Part shown: piece by piece, positions 1 to 8,515 of the stretch
How the letters are laid out: every line of letters starts with the position of its first letter
Numbering within the stretch: position 1 is the first letter of the stretch
NCBI RefSeq assembly: GCF_024158715.1
Contig: NZ_JAMZBC010000011.1
Coordinates: 1-39,978 of the forward strand
Length of the DNA: 39,978 nucleotides
Direction: 5' to 3'
From: Halomonas sp. 707D7
GTDB lineage: Bacteria; Pseudomonadota; Gammaproteobacteria; Pseudomonadales; Halomonadaceae
The notes under the pieces: generated by a model
Database searches by the model: none
Told to the model about the DNA's origin: nothing
The model's input: the letters and a program-made list of their open reading frames with translations, nothing else
Translations under genes and position numbers: made by a program

Positions 1-785
1 CGCCAGAAGGCCAGCCGGTAGTGCTGGCGCGACAGCAGCGCGTGAAGCCGGGTGGCGCCGTGCTCGGAGGTGGCCTCGAACAGCGCCAGGGCGCTGGCCA
101 GGGAGGCCTGGGCGCCGGGGTCCTCGAGCACCCGCTCGAGCTGGGAAAGCGCGGCCGGCGCCTGCGAGCAAGGGTTCGGCGCCTGAGCCAGGGCGTCGAA
201 GAATGCCGCCTGTTCGTGAAGGGCGTTGTGCTCGGCAAAACGCAGGATATCGCCGTAGTGGCGCGGGTCGATGGGAAAACAGTGCTCGTGATAGGCGACA
301 TGAAAGCCCGCGGCGTCGAAGCCGAGTGCGAGCTCACCGCTTTCGAGGGTCTCGGCATAGGGCGCACCGAGAAACGGGGCCAGCAGCTTGCCGGCAAGCG
401 TCGGGTCCGGCGAGTGCCAGTCGATATCGAAGAACGCACCGTAGGGGCTCTGCTCGCCCCAGGTGAGCACGCTTTGCCACCACGGGTTCTCCGATCCACC
501 CACGGCGAGGTGGTTGGGCACGATGTCCAGTATCAGACCCATGCCTCGCGCTCTGAGCGCGGCGACCAGCGATACCAGCGCCGCCTCGCCACCGACCTCG
601 TCGTCGATGCGGGTCGGGTCGACGCCGTCGTAGCCGTGCATGGAGCCTTGGCGCGAAGCCTGCAGCGGCGAGGCGTAGAGGTGGCTCACCCCGAGGGCGG
701 CGAAATCGTCCACGAGCGCCCGGGCGTCGTCGAGGGTGAAATCGCGGTGGAACTGCAGCCGGAGCGTGGCGCGGATCGCGTTCAT
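1..785 (-). CDS. treY: Malto-oligosyltrehalose synthase (TreY), N-terminal part, cut by window edge
   Basis: TreY (GH13) isomerises the reducing-end alpha-1,4 bond of a malto-oligosaccharide into the alpha,alpha-1,1 bond of a maltooligosyl-trehalose; TreZ then releases trehalose in the cytoplasm. Reading the minus strand from ATG at 785 gives about 261 residues open to the edge. The start carries the typical TreY opening (RATLRLQFHRDFTLDDA), then HLYASPLQASRQGSMHGYD, and the GH13 region I motif DIVPNHLAV near residue 90. The catalytic residues lie beyond the window. The ATG overlaps the malQ stop by 4 bp (ATGA), so translational coupling is likely. It is the last visible gene of the glgA-treZ-malQ-treY operon. 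In Pseudomonas, a glgX-type debranching gene follows nearby; that is worth looking for outside this window. Confidence 0.93.
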   Translation of the reverse strand, partial: MNAIRATLRLQFHRDFTLDDARALVDDFAALGVSHLYASPLQASRQGSMHGYDGVDPTRIDDEVGGEAALVSLVAALRARGMGLILDIVPNHLAVGGSENPWWQSVLTWGEQSPYGAFFDIDWHSPDPTLAGKLLAPFLGAPYAETLESGELALGFDAAGFHVAYHEHCFPIDPRHYGDILRFAEHNALHEQAAFFDALAQAPNPCSQAPAALSQLERVLEDPGAQASLASALALFEATSEHGATRLHALLSRQHYRLAFW

Positions 786-2890
786 GGCGTGTCTCCTTCG
801 GGCGCTTCGCGCCGGGCGCGCGTCAACCGCTCGAGGCGCTGGCGCGTTTCGGGGCAGCCGAACAACGTCGCGCTATCCGCGCTCAAGCGGCGGCGCCAGT
901 TGGGGTGGCGCTCGTCGCTGTTGGGCAGGTTGGGCTGCTCCTCGAGTCCAAGGAGATCCTCGACGGGAATCAATGCCAGCGGCGCCGGGGTGGCCGCCAG
1001 GTGGTCGAGGCAGGCGTCGATCACTGTCGAGGCGGCCATGTCGGCGGCGTCGAGCCCGGTCGGCGGCGGCGGGCTGTGCAAGAGCCCGAGCGTATCGGCG
1101 AGCTGCCTGCGCGCCTTCCGGCGTGCGGCGGCTTCACTCGCATCGCTCTGCTCGGGCTTCAATAGCCCCAGCCGGGCGCGCCACTCGATGTCGCGCCCCG
1201 CCCACCAGCCGGCCACCGTGGGCAGGTCGTGGGTCGTGGTGGTGGCCAGCGCCCGAGGCGACCAGCGCGGCCCGGGCAGAAAGCCGCCGTCTTCGTCCTG
1301 CTCGAACCACAGCACCTGCATGCCGAGCACGCCTCGCGCGGCGAGGGCATCGCGAAAGCTCGCCTCGACGGTGCCCAGGTCCTCGCCGATGACGATGGCC
1401 CGGTGACGCCAGGACTCCAGTGCCACCAGGCGCAACAGCGCATCAGACGGGTAGCGCAGGTAGCCGCCGTCACTCGCCGGCGCCCCCTGGGGCACGAGCC
1501 ACAGCCTCGAGAGCCCCAGCACGTGGTCGATACGCAGCCCGCCTGCGTGGGCGAAACCGGCGCGCAGCATGTCGATGAAGCTTTGAAATCCCGAGCGCGC
1601 AAGCCCCCAGGGCGAAAAGGCGGCGAGCCCCCAGTTCTGCCCCTCGGCGTTGAACAGATCCGGCGGCGCGCCGATGGAGAGGCCGTCGAGCATCTCCGCC
1701 GGACGGCTCCAGGTCTGGCTGCCGGCGGGGTCGACGCCGACCGCGAGATCGGCGATCAGCCCTACCGCCATGCCCGCCTCGCGCGCCGTGTGCTGGGCAC
1801 GATCGAGCCCGTCGGCGACGAGCCACTGCAGAAAGGCGTGAAAGCTCACTTCCAGCGTATGCGCCTGGGCAAAGGCCTCGACGGCGTCGCTTTGAGCGTC
1901 GCGCAGCGCCTCGGGCCAGGCGTGCCAGTCGCCGGCGCCGCGGGTCTGTTGCAGCGCCTCGAAGCGACAGTGAAGGGCAAGTGCCGTGCCCCCAGCGTGG
2001 CAGAACGCCTGGAAGCGTTCGCGCAGCGCTCGGGTGGTGTCGTCGTCGCGGGCGATGAAGTCGTCGTACAGAAAGCGCAGCCAGGCGAGCTTGCTGCGCG
2101 CCGCCGCCGGCCAGTCGACGAGGGGCTCGGCCTCGAGCCCTGAAAGCGCTTCCTGCTGGGCGCTTTGCGCCTGGGCGCTGGTCACGGCTTCCTGGCCCAG
2201 CAGCGTCTCGGGCGCGCAGTGGAGCACGTTGCAGAGCAGCCGGCTCGACGGCGAGTAGGGGCTGTAGTGCTCGACGGCGGCGCTGAACATGGCGTGGGTG
2301 GGGCTGATCGCCAGGGCGTCGGCGCCGAGTTCGCCAAGCAGGCGTGCGCACTCGGCGAGCGCCTGAGTGTCGCCCAGTCCGCCGTCACCCTCGCGGCGCA
2401 GGGCGTAGAGCTGAACCGCCGCGCCCCAGAGCCTGGCAGGCTCGACGCCGGCCGCGTCCGCCGGGGTGAAACAGCGCGACGGCGCCACCGCCAGCGTCAG
2501 CTCGACCTGTTCGATCGCAAGCTCGTGGTAGCCGAAGACCGCGATGGCCGGTACCCGGCCCTGGTCGTCGAGGCGGCCCTGTCGGCGCTCGCCGCTCTCG
2601 AGGACCAGGCTGAAGGGCGTACCCGCCGGCAGCGGCGAAGGCAGGGCGATGGGATGGTCGACGTCCGTCGCCACCAGCGGCGGCCACTCCTGTGGCGTAG
2701 ACGCGGCGGCAAGCTTCTCGAGGCGGCGGCGGCTATCGGCGATGGCCGCAGCGGATTCGGTGGGAAAGCCCAGATGGTTCAGCAGCCGGTGCTGGGCCGC
2801 GTCGGACAGCCGGCACGCCACCCCGTCGCTGTCCTCCCAGTCGAGCAGCAGTCCCGCCGCGCGGGAGAGATCGTGCAGGGCGGTACTCAT
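782..2890 (-). CDS. malQ: 4-alpha-glucanotransferase (amylomaltase)
   Basis: MalQ (GH77) transfers alpha-1,4-glucan segments between maltodextrins and supplies chains of suitable length for TreY. The 702-residue product has the GH77 hallmarks: nucleophile Asp in GGLRIDHVLGL, acid/base Glu in VIGEDLGTV, and the third acidic residue in TTTTHDLPTVAGWW. The length is normal for the proteobacterial form with an extra N-terminal domain. ATG at 2890 overlaps the treZ stop (ATGA), and its own stop overlaps the treY start in the same way. The context suggests a role in glycogen/maltodextrin-to-trehalose flux rather than maltose uptake, since no malto-porin or ABC genes are near. Confidence 0.95.
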   Translation of the reverse strand: MSTALHDLSRAAGLLLDWEDSDGVACRLSDAAQHRLLNHLGFPTESAAAIADSRRRLEKLAAASTPQEWPPLVATDVDHPIALPSPLPAGTPFSLVLESGERRQGRLDDQGRVPAIAVFGYHELAIEQVELTLAVAPSRCFTPADAAGVEPARLWGAAVQLYALRREGDGGLGDTQALAECARLLGELGADALAISPTHAMFSAAVEHYSPYSPSSRLLCNVLHCAPETLLGQEAVTSAQAQSAQQEALSGLEAEPLVDWPAAARSKLAWLRFLYDDFIARDDDTTRALRERFQAFCHAGGTALALHCRFEALQQTRGAGDWHAWPEALRDAQSDAVEAFAQAHTLEVSFHAFLQWLVADGLDRAQHTAREAGMAVGLIADLAVGVDPAGSQTWSRPAEMLDGLSIGAPPDLFNAEGQNWGLAAFSPWGLARSGFQSFIDMLRAGFAHAGGLRIDHVLGLSRLWLVPQGAPASDGGYLRYPSDALLRLVALESWRHRAIVIGEDLGTVEASFRDALAARGVLGMQVLWFEQDEDGGFLPGPRWSPRALATTTTHDLPTVAGWWAGRDIEWRARLGLLKPEQSDASEAAARRKARRQLADTLGLLHSPPPPTGLDAADMAASTVIDACLDHLAATPAPLALIPVEDLLGLEEQPNLPNSDERHPNWRRRLSADSATLFGCPETRQRLERLTRARREAPEGDTP

Positions 2891-4707
2891 GAGAGGACTC
2901 CACGCTCGTCAGGCATCAGCCACGCCGCCGCCGCGCGCGCCGGCAGCCGGCCCGCTTCGGCGGATCGAGCGACCGCATCGCGAGATTCGAACAACAGCGC
3001 CTGGAACGAGAGCCGCGCCAGCGCCTCGCTCTCGAGCGCTGCATCGCTCAGGTTGATGGCGATGGCCAGGTGCGTGCCGTCGCCGAGCTGCCAGCGGGCC
3101 AGCACCGCCTTGTCGCCCAGCACGTCGGCGCCCAGTGCCCGAGCGCCGTCGAGGCGCGGTACGATATGGCGATGGCGCAGGGCGAGCAGATGAATGTAGC
3201 GCTCGAGAACCTCGCGATGCGCCGGCGCGCCGCTCATCTCCAGATCCGGCGTCGAGGCATCGAAGGTCGCCCTGGCGTTGGGGTCGGGAATGCGGGCGCG
3301 GGCCTGGTCATCCTCGAAGGCGGCGAAGTCGGCGAACTCCGCCCGGCGACCTTCGCGCACCGCGTTGGCCAGACTTTCGTCGTGGTCGGTGAAGAACAGA
3401 AATGGGCGCGTCGAGCCCCACTCCTCGCCCATGAACAGAAGCGGCACCATGGGGGAGAGCAGAAGCAGGAGCGTGGCCGCCGCCAGAGCGTCCGGGTCGG
3501 CGAGCACGTTCAGGCGCTCGCCGAGCGCGCGGTTGCCGACCTGGTCGTGGTTCTGCAGAAACGCCACGAAGGCGGTGGGCGGCAGGTGGCCGCTCTGCTC
3601 GCCGCGCGGCCTGCCGTGGCGCGAGGTTTCGCCTTGGTAGACGAATCCTTCGCTCAAGCAGCGTGCCAGCCGCTTGGTGGGGCGCTCGGTGAAGTCTGCG
3701 TAGTAGCCTTCGTGCTCGTCGGTCAACAGCACGTGCAGGACGTTGTGCCAGTCGTCGTTCCACTGGGCGTCGAACAGCGCGGGCGCCAGCAGCGAGGCGC
3801 GGTTGGCTTCGTTCTCGAGCACCAGGTGGACGTGGCGCCCGGGCGGTGTCGCGCGGCGAATCGTTTCGGCCAGCTCTTCCAGGAAGTCCTGCTCGCCGAT
3901 GGCGTGGACGGCGTCGAAGCGCAGCCCGTCCAGGCGGTACTCGAACAGCCACATCAGGGCGTTGTCGATGAAAAAGCGTCGCACCTGGGGCTCGCGAAAG
4001 TCGATCGCCGGCCCCCAGGGCGTCTTTACGTCCTCGCGAAAGAAGCGCTTGGCGTAGGCGTGCAGGTAGTTGCCATCCGGCCCGAAGTGGTTGTAGACCA
4101 CGTCGAGAAACACCATCAGGCCAAGGCCGTGAGCCTCGTCGATGAGCGCCTTGAGCTCGTCGGGGCTGCCGTAGCTCGCCTGCACCGCGTAGGGCAGCAC
4201 GCCATCGTAGCCCCAGTTGCGGGTACCGGGAAACGCCGCGATCGGCATCAGCTCGATGGCGGTGACGCCCAGCGCCTTGAGGCGAGCAAGCTGGGTGCCC
4301 ACGCCTTTGAAGCCGCCGAGCGCGCCGGCATGAAGCTCGTACAGCACGGTTTCGTGCCAGGGGCGGCCCGGCCAGTCGGCGTGGCGCCAGGCGTAGCGTT
4401 GCGGGTCGATCACGAGGCTCCAGCCGTGCACGCCGTCGCTCTGCGCGCGCGCGGCCGGGTCGGGCACGTCGAGCGCCTCGTCCTGGGTGACGACGCGGTA
4501 GCGATAGCGTGCGCCGTGGCCGCAGGCGGCGCTGATATGGGCGCAGTCGTCGGCGCCGATCTCCATGGCGATGGGCTCGCGCCCCTTGAGCAGCAGCTCG
4601 ACTCGCACAGCGTCCGGCGCCCACAGGGTGAAGCGCGTGCGCGCCGCGTCGATCATCTGGGCGCCGAACCTTGGCGTCTCGAGCGCGGTCGCCGCTGCGC
4701 TACTCAT
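2887..4707 (-). CDS. treZ: Malto-oligosyltrehalose trehalohydrolase (TreZ)
   Basis: TreZ (GH13) hydrolyses the alpha-1,4 bond next to the trehalosyl end made by TreY, releasing free trehalose. The start is ATG at 4707, giving 606 residues; the frame is open further upstream but that part lies inside glgA and is not TreZ-like. Visible features are the N-terminal beta-sandwich (FTLWAPDAVRVELLLKG), barrel region I (FLDVVYNHFGPDGNYL), the nucleophile Asp in GLRFDAVHAIGE, the acid Glu in LVLENEANR, and FLQNHDQVGNRALGERL. Both ends have 4-bp ATGA overlaps with glgA and malQ. Trehalose made this way can serve as a compatible solute, which fits a salt-adapted host. Confidence 0.96.
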   Translation of the reverse strand: MSSAAATALETPRFGAQMIDAARTRFTLWAPDAVRVELLLKGREPIAMEIGADDCAHISAACGHGARYRYRVVTQDEALDVPDPAARAQSDGVHGWSLVIDPQRYAWRHADWPGRPWHETVLYELHAGALGGFKGVGTQLARLKALGVTAIELMPIAAFPGTRNWGYDGVLPYAVQASYGSPDELKALIDEAHGLGLMVFLDVVYNHFGPDGNYLHAYAKRFFREDVKTPWGPAIDFREPQVRRFFIDNALMWLFEYRLDGLRFDAVHAIGEQDFLEELAETIRRATPPGRHVHLVLENEANRASLLAPALFDAQWNDDWHNVLHVLLTDEHEGYYADFTERPTKRLARCLSEGFVYQGETSRHGRPRGEQSGHLPPTAFVAFLQNHDQVGNRALGERLNVLADPDALAAATLLLLLSPMVPLLFMGEEWGSTRPFLFFTDHDESLANAVREGRRAEFADFAAFEDDQARARIPDPNARATFDASTPDLEMSGAPAHREVLERYIHLLALRHRHIVPRLDGARALGADVLGDKAVLARWQLGDGTHLAIAINLSDAALESEALARLSFQALLFESRDAVARSAEAGRLPARAAAAWLMPDERGVLS

Positions 4708-6404
4708 GGGCGCACCGCCGCGACCGCTTCGGCGTCGAGTGCCTGCTGGTAGAGCCGGGCATAAGGCACGATGGACTGGCGCCAGTGGTAGCGCCCGGTC
4801 ATGGCGGCACCGCGCATGGCATTGAACAGATCCGTCGAGCGATGCACCGCGAAGGCGCGCTGGATGGCGCGCATGTAGCTTGCAAGCTGCATGTCGTCGA
4901 ACAGAAAGCCGGTGACGCCATCCTCGATGGTGTCGGCGAGCCCGCCGGTGCGGTGGGCGATGGGCAGGGAGCCGAAGCGCTGGGCGTACATCTGGCTGAG
5001 CCCGCAGGGCTCGAAGCGCGACGGCATGAGCAGGAAGTCGCTGCCGGCGAACAGACAGCGCGCCTGGTACTCGTCGAAGCCGATGTAGGCGGCCACCGAC
5101 CCTGGCGAGCGCCGGGCGAGGGCCTTGAGCGCCTGCTCCACGTGGTGCTCGCCGCTGCCCATGAAGACGATCTGACCGCCGGCTTCGACGATCGCGCGGG
5201 TGGCTTCGATGGTAAGGTCGAGCCCCTTCTGGTGAACCAGGCGCGAGATCACCACGAACAGCGGCCCCGCGCTGGGTGCAAGGCCGTAGCGGCGACGCAC
5301 GTAGTCGGCGTTGGCCTGCTTTCCGCGCCAGTCGTTGGAGGAGAACGCCTGGATCAGGTGGCTGTCGGTGCGCGGGTCCCAGGAGTCGTCGATGCCGTTG
5401 GGAATGCCGCACAGCCGGCCTTGGTCCGCCTTGCAGCGCAAAAGCCCATCGAGCCCGCAGCCGAAGCGCGGGGTGGTGATCTCCTGGGCGTAGGTGGCGC
5501 TGACCGTGGTCACCTGGGTGGCATAGTTGATGCCCGCCTTCATGAAGGAGAGCTCGCCGTAGTACTCGACGCCGTCGATATGGAAGGCCTCATCGGGAAT
5601 GCCCAGCGCTGCCAGGCGCGAAGCGGGGAAGAGGCCCTGGTAGGCGAGATTGTGGATGGTGAAGATGCAGGGCGCGGGGGTCGCCTCGAAGTGCAGGTAC
5701 GCCGGTGCCAGCCCGCAGGCCCAGTCGTTGAGGTGCAAGAGCGCCGGCTGCCAGTCGAGCCCCGCCTTGCCCTGGACGATGTCCGCCGCGGCGCGCGAAA
5801 GACGCGCGAAGCGCACATCGTTGTCCGCCCAGCCGGCGTCCTGGCCGTCGCCGTAGCCGCTGGAACCGCGCCCGTAGGGCGTGCCTTCGCGGTTATAGAG
5901 GGCATCGCACAAAAGCACGTAGACGATCAGGCCATCGCGGCAGGTGATTTGGCCGATCTCGCAGGCGGGCAGGTCCGCGAAAGCCTCCACGCGCCCCACC
6001 GGGGTGATGGTGTGATCGGCGGTGAGCATCTCGCGGTAGGCGGGCATCAGAACGCGCACGTCGTGGTGTGCCGCCAGCGCTCGGGGCAGGGCGGAGGAGA
6101 CATCGCCAAGCCCGCCCACCTTGATGAAGTCGCTCATCTCGGTAGTCACGAAAAGTACCGAGTGAGAGGGGTGTTCGGCGTTAAAGGATGCGCCTTGCGT
6201 GAGTCGCCCGAGTGCAGAATCGATGCTTTTAGAAACGCTGCACGGTTTTGGATTTTGACGATTAACTGTTGTTGGTAAAGAAATAAAAGACGTCTTGATT
6301 TTATTATCTATTATTTCTTTAACGATGGTTTTTCCAATCTTTGAACGTGGCTCTCTTGACGCTTTTTTGCTGTTGGTTTCCCCGTCTAGCACCCCATCAT
6401 CCAT
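4704..6404 (-). CDS. glgA: Glycogen synthase (ADP-glucose type), with N-terminal extension
   Basis: GlgA (GT5) extends alpha-1,4-glucan from ADP-glucose. The start is ATG at 6404, with a GGGGAGG Shine-Dalgarno 6 nt upstream; a TTG at 6410 in the same frame lies between that site and the ATG and is less likely. The product is 566 residues. The catalytic core begins near residue 82 (HSVLFVTTE) with the ADP-glucose-binding KVGGLGDV at 95-102, and the C-terminal domain has SRFEPCGLSQMYAQRFG. The first ~81 residues are a lysine-rich extension encoded by AT-rich DNA unlike the rest. No ATG, GTG or TTG occurs in frame between residue 6 and the core, so the extension appears to be really translated. 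It is first in the operon with treZ, malQ and treY, the same order as in Pseudomonas. Confidence 0.94.
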   Translation of the reverse strand: MDDGVLDGETNSKKASREPRSKIGKTIVKEIIDNKIKTSFISLPTTVNRQNPKPCSVSKSIDSALGRLTQGASFNAEHPSHSVLFVTTEMSDFIKVGGLGDVSSALPRALAAHHDVRVLMPAYREMLTADHTITPVGRVEAFADLPACEIGQITCRDGLIVYVLLCDALYNREGTPYGRGSSGYGDGQDAGWADNDVRFARLSRAAADIVQGKAGLDWQPALLHLNDWACGLAPAYLHFEATPAPCIFTIHNLAYQGLFPASRLAALGIPDEAFHIDGVEYYGELSFMKAGINYATQVTTVSATYAQEITTPRFGCGLDGLLRCKADQGRLCGIPNGIDDSWDPRTDSHLIQAFSSNDWRGKQANADYVRRRYGLAPSAGPLFVVISRLVHQKGLDLTIEATRAIVEAGGQIVFMGSGEHHVEQALKALARRSPGSVAAYIGFDEYQARCLFAGSDFLLMPSRFEPCGLSQMYAQRFGSLPIAHRTGGLADTIEDGVTGFLFDDMQLASYMRAIQRAFAVHRSTDLFNAMRGAAMTGRYHWRQSIVPYARLYQQALDAEAVAAVRP

Positions 6405-6800
6405 GCTCAACCTCCCCGGTCATCATGGTAACGATCATCGAAATGGATAACTCATGAATAGAGCGGTACGTCCCTCACCGCCCGAGCCAAGGCGCGGCGT
6501 TTCGCTTGAATCACTTTAGTTGAAAAAAGCCAAAGAGAAAGCGTTTGAACGAATCATAATAAAAGGCAAGGAATGCACTCTTTTAGTGCTTCTGGAGTTT
6601 TCTTTTTTGGGTAAAAATTTTTGAATATAATTTATATCTAAAATACATGGGTTTAATGAGTGTTTGTTAACGCGTGTTAAAAACAGGTCCACTTTTAATT
6701 AAGTGCTGCGAATAAAAAAGGCGTCTTGTCGAGAGGAGAAAGCAGGCAAGAAAGAAGGAAGGAAGGCAGGAAGGGTCGTCCTGTCGACGACCCGTAAGGA
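6405..6800. promoter_or_regulatory. AT-rich intergenic region upstream of glgA
   Basis: About 400 bp between glgA and lysO without a convincing gene. Base composition is far more AT-rich than the neighbours, especially 6530-6720, with runs such as TATAAT on the plus strand at 6626-6631 and TATAAA-like stretches on the minus strand. It must contain the glgA operon promoter reading left, but I cannot single out a -35/-10 pair with proper spacing. A short inverted repeat lies at 6575-6589 (GCACT, 5-nt loop, AGTGC). The right end holds the lysO terminator hairpin. Confidence 0.5.
6773..6793 (-). terminator. Stem-loop terminator after lysO
   Basis: A perfect 8-bp inverted repeat (GGGTCGTC, 5-nt loop, GACGACCC) sits 8 bp past the lysO stop. 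Read on the minus strand it is followed by a pyrimidine-rich tract (TTCCTGCCTTCCTTCC) rather than a pure T run. Intrinsic termination is plausible but not strong. Confidence 0.5.
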
Positions 6801-7733
6801 TCAACCCGAAAACGAGAGGAAGAAGAGAATCAGCGGGGGCGAAAGCAGCGAGAGAATGAAACCACTGACCACGGCGATGGGAACGCAGGCAACGCCGCCG
6901 TGCTGCTGGATGACCGGCAGGGTGAAGTCCATGGAGGTGGCGCCGCCGACGCCGATCGCCAGCGCCGCGTGACGATGGATGACCAGCGGGATCAGCATGA
7001 AGGCGAACAGCTCGCGCGCCAGGTCGTTGAAGAACGCCACGCCTCCCATCAGGGGGCCGAGCTGGTCGCCGATCAGAATCGCCGACAGCGAATACCAGCC
7101 GAAGCCCGACGCCATGGCGAGCCCTTCGGTGATGCTCAGCGACAGCATCGGCGCCGCCACGATACCCGCGAGAAGCGAACTCGCCGCCAGCGTCACGGCA
7201 ATGGCAAGCCCCAGGCGGTTGAGCAGTATCTGGGAAAGCGCCATGCCGGAGTTGCGCAGCTGGCAGCCGATCAGCGCCAGCAGCGCGTAGAGCACCCACT
7301 CGGCGAGCGTGTCCGCAAGCGAGTAGACGCCTTGCCCGAGCAGTGGCCCGAGCGCGAGCCCCGCGACCACACCCGCCACTACCGCCGCCAACAGCCCGAG
7401 CGAGCCGCGCATGGCGGCCAGCTTGCTGGTGGGCGCATCCTTCACCACCGGCGAGTCGCCGGCTCTCAGCGCCAGGCGACGCGAGAGCCAGGCAAGTGCG
7501 GCCAGGTTGAAGAGCGTGGTCACGGCGAACAGCACCAGCGCGTAGCCGCCTAGGCGAGAGAGCTGGCTCGAGAGATTCTCGAGCCCGGCGAGTCCCACGC
7601 CCATCAGCACCAGGATGACGTAGACAGAGGCGCTGACGGCGCGGTTGATGGTGTGCAAAAGGCGCGGCGAGCGCACGCGCACGAGGTAGCCCCCGATCAG
7701 GGGCAGCAAGACGATGAGAAGACCGGTGAGCAT
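6801..7733 (-). CDS. lysO: LysO-family lysine exporter (YbjE/DUF340)
   Basis: A 310-residue integral membrane protein with about eight hydrophobic segments. The family signature is clear in the second half: SGFGWYSLSAILIGDQLGPL followed by AFFNDLARE. In Escherichia coli, LysO (YbjE) exports L-lysine and toxic lysine analogues; the assignment here is by family, and the substrate is inferred. ATG at 7733 follows immediately on the TAG stop of the DUF3108 gene (7734-7736), so the two are probably cotranscribed. I see no lysine riboswitch upstream, and the functional link with the DUF3108 protein is unknown. Confidence 0.85.
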   Translation of the reverse strand: MLTGLLIVLLPLIGGYLVRVRSPRLLHTINRAVSASVYVILVLMGVGLAGLENLSSQLSRLGGYALVLFAVTTLFNLAALAWLSRRLALRAGDSPVVKDAPTSKLAAMRGSLGLLAAVVAGVVAGLALGPLLGQGVYSLADTLAEWVLYALLALIGCQLRNSGMALSQILLNRLGLAIAVTLAASSLLAGIVAAPMLSLSITEGLAMASGFGWYSLSAILIGDQLGPLMGGVAFFNDLARELFAFMLIPLVIHRHAALAIGVGGATSMDFTLPVIQQHGGVACVPIAVVSGFILSLLSPPLILFFLSFSG

Positions 7734-8435
7734 CTAGGGGGAGGCACTTTCGCTTGGGTCGAACTGAGTCAACCGGAGGGTGGTGTCCCGGCGGCCGTCC
7801 TTGTAGTACTCGGCGGAGAGTATCAGGCCGGGCCAATCCGGATGGAAGTCGATCTGCAGGTGACGGTCGGGCTTGTCCACGTCTTGCAGAATCACGCTAT
7901 GGGTGTCGAACTCGCCGGCGGGAACGCTGACGCGCTGCACCTCGTCGTTGTCGTAGTACTGGAAGTGCTCGTCGCGCCCGCGATGATCGACGAACTCCAG
8001 CGCACAGGGCGCCGCTTCGGTACAGCCTTCGCTGCCCGCGCGCCGCGACAGGTCGACGATCGCCGCCTGGCGGTCGAGGTGCGAAAGCGCTTCTTCGTCC
8101 AACTGGTAGCTGTCGCCGACGCCCAGGAGCGAGTAGCTGCTCGAGTAGAGCAGCGAGCGGGCCTGGTCGCCCTCCACGGCGAAGCGGCTGCGCTCCTCTC
8201 CACGTGCCACGGCGACGGAAAAACGCATGTTGCTGAGCCAGTGCAGGCCCTCCTGGCTCAGGGTGTGGCGCACCGTGGCGCCGGGCCAGCCGCGAATTTC
8301 CAGCCGGTAGCGCGCCTCGAAGGGGCGCGGTGCATCGAACCCATCGGCCAGGGTCGTGACCGGCGCGCCCAGGATCAGGCAGCCGAGCAGGGCTCCCAGG
8401 CCAAGCGTTCGATGGTTAGGCAAATTGATGGGCAT
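7734..8435 (-). CDS. DUF3108 periplasmic protein
   Basis: A 233-residue protein starting at ATG 8435, which has AAGGAG 9-10 nt upstream; the open frame extends to GTG 8459 but that start would contain the ribosome-binding site. Residues ~1-30 form a Sec signal peptide (hydrophobic LGLGALLGCLILGAPV, then Thr-Leu-Ala cleavage region). The rest matches the DUF3108 pattern: PFEARYRLEIRGWPGATVR, SYSLLGVGDSYQLDEE, a cysteine pair around CTEAAPCAL, and a C-terminal SAEYYKDGRRDTTLRLTQF. The function of the family is not known. It stands directly before lysO with no gap. Confidence 0.8.
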   Translation of the reverse strand: MPINLPNHRTLGLGALLGCLILGAPVTTLADGFDAPRPFEARYRLEIRGWPGATVRHTLSQEGLHWLSNMRFSVAVARGEERSRFAVEGDQARSLLYSSSYSLLGVGDSYQLDEEALSHLDRQAAIVDLSRRAGSEGCTEAAPCALEFVDHRGRDEHFQYYDNDEVQRVSVPAGEFDTHSVILQDVDKPDRHLQIDFHPDWPGLILSAEYYKDGRRDTTLRLTQFDPSESASP

Positions 8436-8515
8436 GTGTCCTTGCTCCTTTCGAGTCACTCTTCCTTGTGAGCCGCCTGGCCTGCGATGGTTTCATGCCC
8501 GGATGACCGGAGTGT

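Noticed and set aside
3070-6278. Long plus-strand open frames opposite treZ and glgA
   Set aside because: They are antisense shadows of high-GC coding DNA. Their translations are Arg/Ala/Gly/His-rich with no family motifs, while the minus strand has clear GH13 and GT5 signatures.
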